DNA of 64,000 nt from Drosophila persimilis (taxonomy: Eukaryota; Arthropoda; Insecta; Diptera; Drosophilidae): positions 496,001 through 560,000 of the forward strand of contig NW_020825294.1 of the NCBI RefSeq assembly GCF_003286085.1, given 5' to 3'. The notes below the pieces were generated by a model. The model ran no database searches. It worked only from the letters and a program-made list of their open reading frames with translations, and had not been told where the DNA came from. Position numbers and translations under genes: made by a program. Below, in pieces: positions 59,201 through 64,000 of the stretch (position 1 is the stretch's first letter; each line of letters starts with the position of its first letter).

Positions 59201-62200
59201 TAGTCGAACAGACGGGACGGGGCTGGGCTGGGAGTTCACTTTGAGTTGCAGCGGGCCGGGCCGGGCCGGTTTCCCCGTAAGTGGGCCGCCGACACCATTC
59301 CAAAGCCAATTGACGTCACATACAATACAACAACGAAGTGCCAAAGAGGAAAACGCCAACCTGACACAATGTTTTCTGGGTTACAGCTTACGGATGTTGT
59401 CTGGTCTGGTCTGGGTCTCTTTGGTTGAAGAGCTATTGAAATGTTTCAATGATTCGTTGGGAACTGAACTAAAACACATATTAGCTCATACAGATTCTAT
59501 ATGTATTATCTTGACAGCAAGCTCCCTACCCTGTAGAAGAAGAATTTGCTAATCCTCAAGCTTAATACCTCAACAAAGTAAAATAAGCCATTCCCTGGTC
59601 AGATCTGTAGGTTCTGTGAAGCGGAAAAGGAGAGAGCAAAACACAGTGCACAGAAGAACAACCCAACCAACATAAATACATACTACATTTATGTGTACAC
59701 CGCATACCGCCCAAGATCAACTGTACAGAAAAAAAGATGATGAAAATGTTAATAGATTGCCCTAGGACCTGCCCTCATTCTGTATCCATCTTTGACGCTA
59801 CGCTTTTGCACTTGTATTTCCCTACAAGTTCTACTTCTTCGCTTTTTTATACCCTGTGCCTCGTAAGGTATACTGCATACGTGCAACTTTTGACCCCATT
59901 CAGTAAATATACATAACCGACATTTCATATTCTTGATATATATGTAGATTATAGAGTCTAAGAGCCCCGTAACTCAGGTTTGGTTTAATCGAGAAAAGTC
60001 CTGCGTCCAACATATTAAATTTACCGAGTAGCGGGTATTTTGTAGTCGGAATACAGTCTGTTGTTATTCTTTTTTCTCCCTTTTGTATGGTGTGTTCTCA
60101 GTTTGTCTTCTGTCGTTGTTGTTGATGTTACAATTGTTGCACTTGTTGTGTGCGGTTAGGACATTGAACCAGAGGCACAACAGAATGCACGCAAATCCAT
60201 ACAAGCAAACATACAAACGCATATGCATGCACACACACAAGTGGCAGACTCTACGTATGTGTATATCTACTATTAAAAATCAATAAAATAATGCTCTAGC
60301 TTTGTAGCGGCTTCTCGAATGTACATACAAACACACTTGTACATATATATACATACATACATACATTCGAGACGAGGCTGTGACGATAAAAGGTCAGGTT
60401 GAGAATATTTTCCAATTGCTGCTGGGTCGTCTAGTCTGGGTCGCGAGACGTCTGACTAGACAACATGCAAATTGTAACGGTAATCATTAGACACATACAC
60501 GTGCACACTCTCCCTCTCTTTTTCGCTCGTTCTCTCTCTCTCTCTCTCACCACTCATACACTTGAACGTGCGTTCGTTCTCATATTCGTTTCATTTGCAT
60601 GCTCTCGCTCTCGCTCCCTCTCAATCTCTTGCCCAGACGCTCTACCGCTGTCACTACCTCTTTTCTATGCTGAGTTCGACGGCCTTCTTACGTAAAAACA
60701 ACAACACCGAATCAAACGCGCAGAGGCATTTTTCTTCTAATAAGCAAGTGAATGGAGGGATGAGGTGGGGGGCTGGCTGGCCTCAAGGAGGGGAACAGAC
60801 AGTGTTGCCATATCGACCGAGACATCAAACTCGTTTTCACTGTTTTGAGTGTAGCCGCGTGTGTGTTAGTGTATGATGTGTGTGTGTGTATGCTAGTGAG
60901 AGAGTGTCTTTGCAACTGTACAAGAACAATACAAAAAAAAAGCAACGAGCAGCATAAAAAAAACAACCCAACACTCGGCGCAGACGCCAAGCACACCGTT
61001 CCCTTGCTCCCGCTCTCGGTTAGCGATACAGCATAAACGGGCTGTCTGTCCGTCTGTCCGACCCGTCTCTTTATGCACGCTTGTGTGTGTGCAAGCGATT
61101 TTTATTTTTCTGAATGTAAAGGAAGTGGCACGTACTGTACTACTCAGCACACCGCCGCGCTGCTGCTGCTACCGACAAAAACAACAACAAGAGAAATGAC
61201 AGCCGGATCAGGCTGGGAATGAGAGCGGAGCGTCGCATTTGGGTGTTCCGATTCCACTTGGTTCCTAAACAGCGGTCAGAGGCCCATTGGCACAGTGGTT
61301 GCAAAAAGTGAAATCTCAAGGAAACTGAAATTCGTGGCAGATCGCAGGCCAGATAAGAGCTAGACTTGGGGTTATGCGTAGACGGAATTTTTGACCTTAC
61401 TTAAATTGTACATTTTTTCTTTAAGTTCCGCCGTCTGTTGCCCACTGTGCAGCGTCTGAGCGGCCACACGTTCTGCCGACAAGACAGACAAGTCTGTTTG
61501 TTGAAGTGGCAAGGCAAGAAGGAGACGCCATGCGTATTGGGGGGCTTCCAAAGGAGGGTTGATGACGGACCGAAACAGGGAAAGGAAAGGCGACAGCGGG
61601 TGGGGTGTGCCACAGCATTATAAACAGGAAATGGAATTTACCAACACAGAGGCGCATCCAAATATACACACACATATAAAGAAGTACATATGTATGCTCA
61701 GACATGTACCATATACATGCATACATATAAATTGGTGATGAGCCGACAAACGGACGCGGTACTTAATTGATAAATGGGCACACGAGAGACAACAAACGAA
61801 GCCGGAGAAAAAGAGAAAGAGAAGAGATGAAGATGGTGATTGAGAGCGAAGAGCGTATACAAAGTTGATTGAAATCAATAGTATACTAAGGCAAGTGTGT
61901 GATGTCTATGCATGTATGTATGTACGCATATATGTATATATGTATTTACATGTGTGTTTTGAAGACGGCGCAGCGCGTGGAATGTGTGAAAAAAACGCGG
62001 CCAATGACGGCAATCAAACGGCAAGAACAGAATGTTGAACTCTGGAATGTGGTTTGGAAGTCAAAGATGGACTGGCCACGGACCTGGGGGACGGGACCTA
62101 ACCTAATAGGGAAATCTTTAGCTTACGGGATGCGTGTGGAGACTTATGCACCTGATTTAAAAAAAGTGGAAACATAGGTGGCTACCACACCCTTGCTGGC

Positions 62201-63066
62201 AAAGGCGGCACGGCACGGCAGCTGTCTTTTGAAACTATAAACATCTTGCACAATGTACATACATACATATTCACAAGTACATATATACACTATACACACT
62301 CGCACTCACACAGTGATGGTATTGCAGATGGCGACGGACGGCGTCCCGTTCGCATCGTGTGTAGTTTTTTCTCAGAAATGAGCAATGAATGAAATTTTAT
62401 GTTTTCAGCTTATACTCACACGGATTTGCACGCATACGCGCGCATGTAAGAGAGAAAGTCTACACGACATGCGCGTTGCCAACGATGTGTATACAATTTG
62501 TTTACTTTTTGCGCTACAATTAACAAATAAAACAATTTCACTTCCGACAAAATACGAAATAGTTTCAATACATTTGAGTGCACTACAGGTATATTCGATT
62601 GATGCGGAACAGAGCTGGTTCTAGACCTAGTCCCGGCCTGACAACGTCTCCCCATTCAAATAAACAAAAAATGTGGCCAAAGGGCGCAGGGCACAACTGT
62701 ATTTAAGCATATTAATGTGTATAAATGAGACAGCCCCAGCGTGAAGATTCCCGTCCCACATGCATACAGGAGAGAATTTACTTCGGCTTGCGGAGGCCAC
62801 ACACATACACACACACACACAACACAGATTATGCACGTACAACTGCGTAAAAATGGCCGAAATAAGTTTCCGGAATGGAATACTTTTTCAAATTAGTCTT
62901 ATTTTTGTCTTTTTGCATACACAGCACTACGCACACACACACACGAACGTACGCAGAAACTCTGGCACGCAATTTCATTTCTTCGCACACACGCGCTTCT
63001 TTACAACTACTTTTTTGTTGGGAAAATGGTTTATGCTAGCTGATTTTACATAAATGGTACACTTAC
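56228..63066 (-). other. spi: spi leader-intron region and probable internal promoters
   Basis: No coding gene is supported on either strand. There are CAACAA tracts near 56,270-56,290 and 57,110-57,160. A leader-like exon candidate on the minus strand lies around 57,400-57,240 (AAAGCAGAAAAGAAG words). A GC-rich block at 58,130-59,300 is flanked by GA and CT runs at 58,381 and 58,470 and may be an internal promoter. TC runs occur near 60,530, and microsatellite-rich DNA lies at 60,850-63,000. An INE-1-class remnant is at 59,848. The region lies between the distal 5' exon candidate and the mir-2 cluster. Confidence 0.5.
59848..60050. mobile_element. Decayed INE-1/mini-me-class element
   Basis: It starts TATACCCTGTGCCTCGTAAG and ends ACCGAGTAGCGGGTATTTTG-TAGTCGG. 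Both ends are typical of short Drosophila interspersed elements of the INE-1/mini-me class. The interior (ATATTCTTGATATATATGTA) is diverged and noncoding. It lies in the spi leader intron. Confidence 0.55.
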
Positions 63067-63136
63067 GTTGTTTTTGGCCCTTGTAATGCACTTTGTCGCC
63101 TTTTTAACAAATTTTTTGTTGTTGGCCCTTGTACTC
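63067..63136 (-). other. spi: Candidate distal 5' noncoding exon of spi
   Basis: On the minus strand about 70 bases run from just after a Motif-1 box to a consensus donor GTAAGT (63,066-63,061). The exon has an internal direct repeat (ACAAGGGCCAA occurs twice, 42 bases apart) and is CAA-rich like other leaders. No competing minus-strand gene lies between it and spi, so spi is the natural owner, giving a primary transcript of about 10 kb that includes the mir-2 cluster. Confidence 0.5.
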
Positions 63137-63146
63137 AGTGTGACCG
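63137..63146 (-). promoter_or_regulatory. Core-promoter Motif 1 box, minus strand
   Basis: The minus strand reads CGGTCACACTG, an exact match to the Drosophila Motif 1 consensus YGGTCACACTR, bound by M1BP at housekeeping-type promoters. Motif 1 usually lies at the start site, which would place transcription at about 63,135 running left. Confidence 0.7.
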
Positions 63147-63169
63147 CGGACTTATCGTTAAGATATACC

Positions 63170-63405
63170 GATATACCGTCCGACCCTCAGAAATATACCA
63201 AAATACACCGGCTCATTAAAAAAATATACCGTAAATATACTGACGAATTCAAGTTCTATAAAACTTGTTCCTCGTTTTTGATATTCCGTGGAATATTACT
63301 TGCTAGATAGAATATTTAGCCATGCCCACATAATTTTACACGCTTAACTAACCTATTTTCTACTTGACTCGCCTATTCTAAATACTTGCTGCTATTGGAT
63401 TTCTA
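63170..63405 (+). repeat. Promoter-like dispersed repeat, copy 2 (spi/CDCA3-like divergent promoter)
   Basis: Same repeat as 44,210-44,425 but in the opposite orientation, with the shared blocks in the same order (CCGACCCT, AATATACCGTAAATATACTG, GACGAATTCAAGTT, CTCGTTTTT, GCTAGATAGAATATT, CCTATTTTCTACTTGA, ATTGGATTT). A second partial copy of the ATATACCGTAAATATACTGA block lies at 63,472-63,490. The ATATACC boxes are Motif 6 in reverse. The repeat fills the gap between the spi start and the CDCA3-like gene. Confidence 0.75.
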
Positions 63406-63656
63406 CGTACCGTTGAAAATGAAATTTAATATATTGATAACATTGACAAAATATACCATTATATACCGATATACCGTAAATATACTGACGATTTAATAAT
63501 CGACTAATATAATTTAATAACGCGTTAGGTAATTTTGTGTTATTTGATGTGTGGCAACCTTCAAGGGACGCCATTTCAAAACAAATGCGCGGCAGCGAAC
63601 TATTTTCACTGATAAATTGAGTGCCGAGCGAAAGAAATACAAAATATTCAGAGATC

Positions 63657-64000
63657 ATGGGAGCCAAGGCATCAAAAATTGAGGGCGAATACTTGCCAGA
63701 TACGCCAACATTGAATAAACTTCGTTTAGCCAGTTTCAAAGCCGAAAAAGTTGAAATGACAACGCCAAATAAAGAAAACAACGCATTGCTCGACCCACGC
63801 TCGCCCAATGGCTGCCGCACGCCTCTAAATGTGAGTTAAAACTGCATGTTCAATCAAGCGATTCTTAAAACTAACTATATTCGGTTGCAGTTCCTACAGT
63901 CAGAGCCGCAGGCACAGACTTTGCGGGCAGCGGACCCCCCCTCGGCACCGACCGAAAATGCCTTTTCGCAGCTGCGCAAGCGTCTGCTGAGGGGATTCTC
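63657..64000 (+). CDS. CDCA3/Tome-1-like protein, first two exons (runs off the window)
   Basis: Exon 1 is 63657-63830 (58 codons, donor GTGAGT), and exon 2 starts at 63,891 after TTGCAG and continues past the window edge. The protein starts MGAKASKIEGEYLPDTPTLN, with a Gly2 that could be N-myristoylated, and residues 48-56 read LLDPRSPNG, followed by CRTPL. The MG start and the DPRSP-x-RTP motif are features of CDCA3 (Tome-1), a small mitotic-entry protein degraded by APC/C. DTPT and DPRSP are proline-directed, CDK-like phosphosites, and NKENN resembles a KEN degron (KEN at residues 40-42). Only about 95 residues are visible, so the family call is tentative. An in-frame GTG lies upstream, but the ATG at 63,657 is the sensible start. 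Confidence 0.7.

Noticed and set aside
58460-59359. 299-codon minus-strand frame as a protein-coding gene
   Set aside because: No recognisable domain, proline/cysteine/arginine patches that follow from GC-rich and GA-repeat DNA, and overlap with probable promoter sequence.
1-64000. CRISPR arrays, tRNA and rRNA genes, prokaryotic operons
   Set aside because: No regularly spaced repeats with unique spacers, no cloverleaf candidates noticed by eye, and clear eukaryotic intron-exon structure.

Overview
The window is insect nuclear DNA and almost certainly Drosophila, probably of the obscura group and from Muller element B (the counterpart of D. melanogaster 2L near 37F). The evidence is the EGF-receptor ligand gene spitz (spi) with the mir-2b-2/mir-2a-1/mir-2a-2 cluster on the same strand just upstream of its coding exon, which is the Drosophila arrangement. 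A tandem pair of cytochrome b561 genes, a testis-type Cys-Gly-Pro gene, short introns with standard GTRAGT/YAG sites and INE-1/DINE-1 debris also fit. The species assignment is inferred. Only the family and gene identities are read from the sequence.

Layout. (1) 1-36.1 kb: one large plus-strand gene for a type II membrane dipeptidyl-peptidase of the DPP4/DPP6/DPP10 family. Thirteen shared coding exons lie at 21,783-34,200, followed by one of two alternative last exons (34,466 or 36,085). About 6.2 kb of intron separates the start-codon exon from the membrane exon. An exon-like block ending in a splice donor at 4,089 could be a distal alternative first exon, which would make 4-28 kb one very long intron. 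The rest of 1-21 kb is intron-like or intergenic DNA with simple repeats and no supported gene. (2) 36.1-43.1 kb: AT-rich noncoding DNA with one short INE-1/DINE-1 copy. (3) 43.3 kb: a 66-codon Mst(3)CGP-type sperm-protein gene. (4) 44.5 kb: an intronless F-box/leucine-rich-repeat gene. (5) 46.1-47.3 kb: an old, broken BEL/Pao retroelement remnant. (6) 48.2-52.5 kb: two tandem cytochrome b561 paralogues, one intronless and one with two introns, separated by repeat debris and a degenerate tandem array. (7) 53.3-63.1 kb: spi on the minus strand, with a single coding exon at 53.75-54.48 kb, three mir-2 hairpins at 55.07-56.03 kb, and a likely distal 5' exon and Motif-1 promoter at 63.07-63.15 kb. 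(8) 63.66 kb to the edge: the first two exons of a gene resembling CDCA3/Tome-1.

The most interesting points are these. The peptidase has a DPP6/DPP10-like membrane segment but keeps a complete DPP4-like catalytic set, and it has two alternative C-terminal tails. spi hosts the mir-2 cluster and appears to share a divergent promoter with the CDCA3-like gene. A dispersed promoter-like repeat (GGTATATTT boxes) sits in inverted copies immediately upstream of the F-box gene and the CDCA3-like gene. The two b561 paralogues differ in introns at exactly alignable positions.
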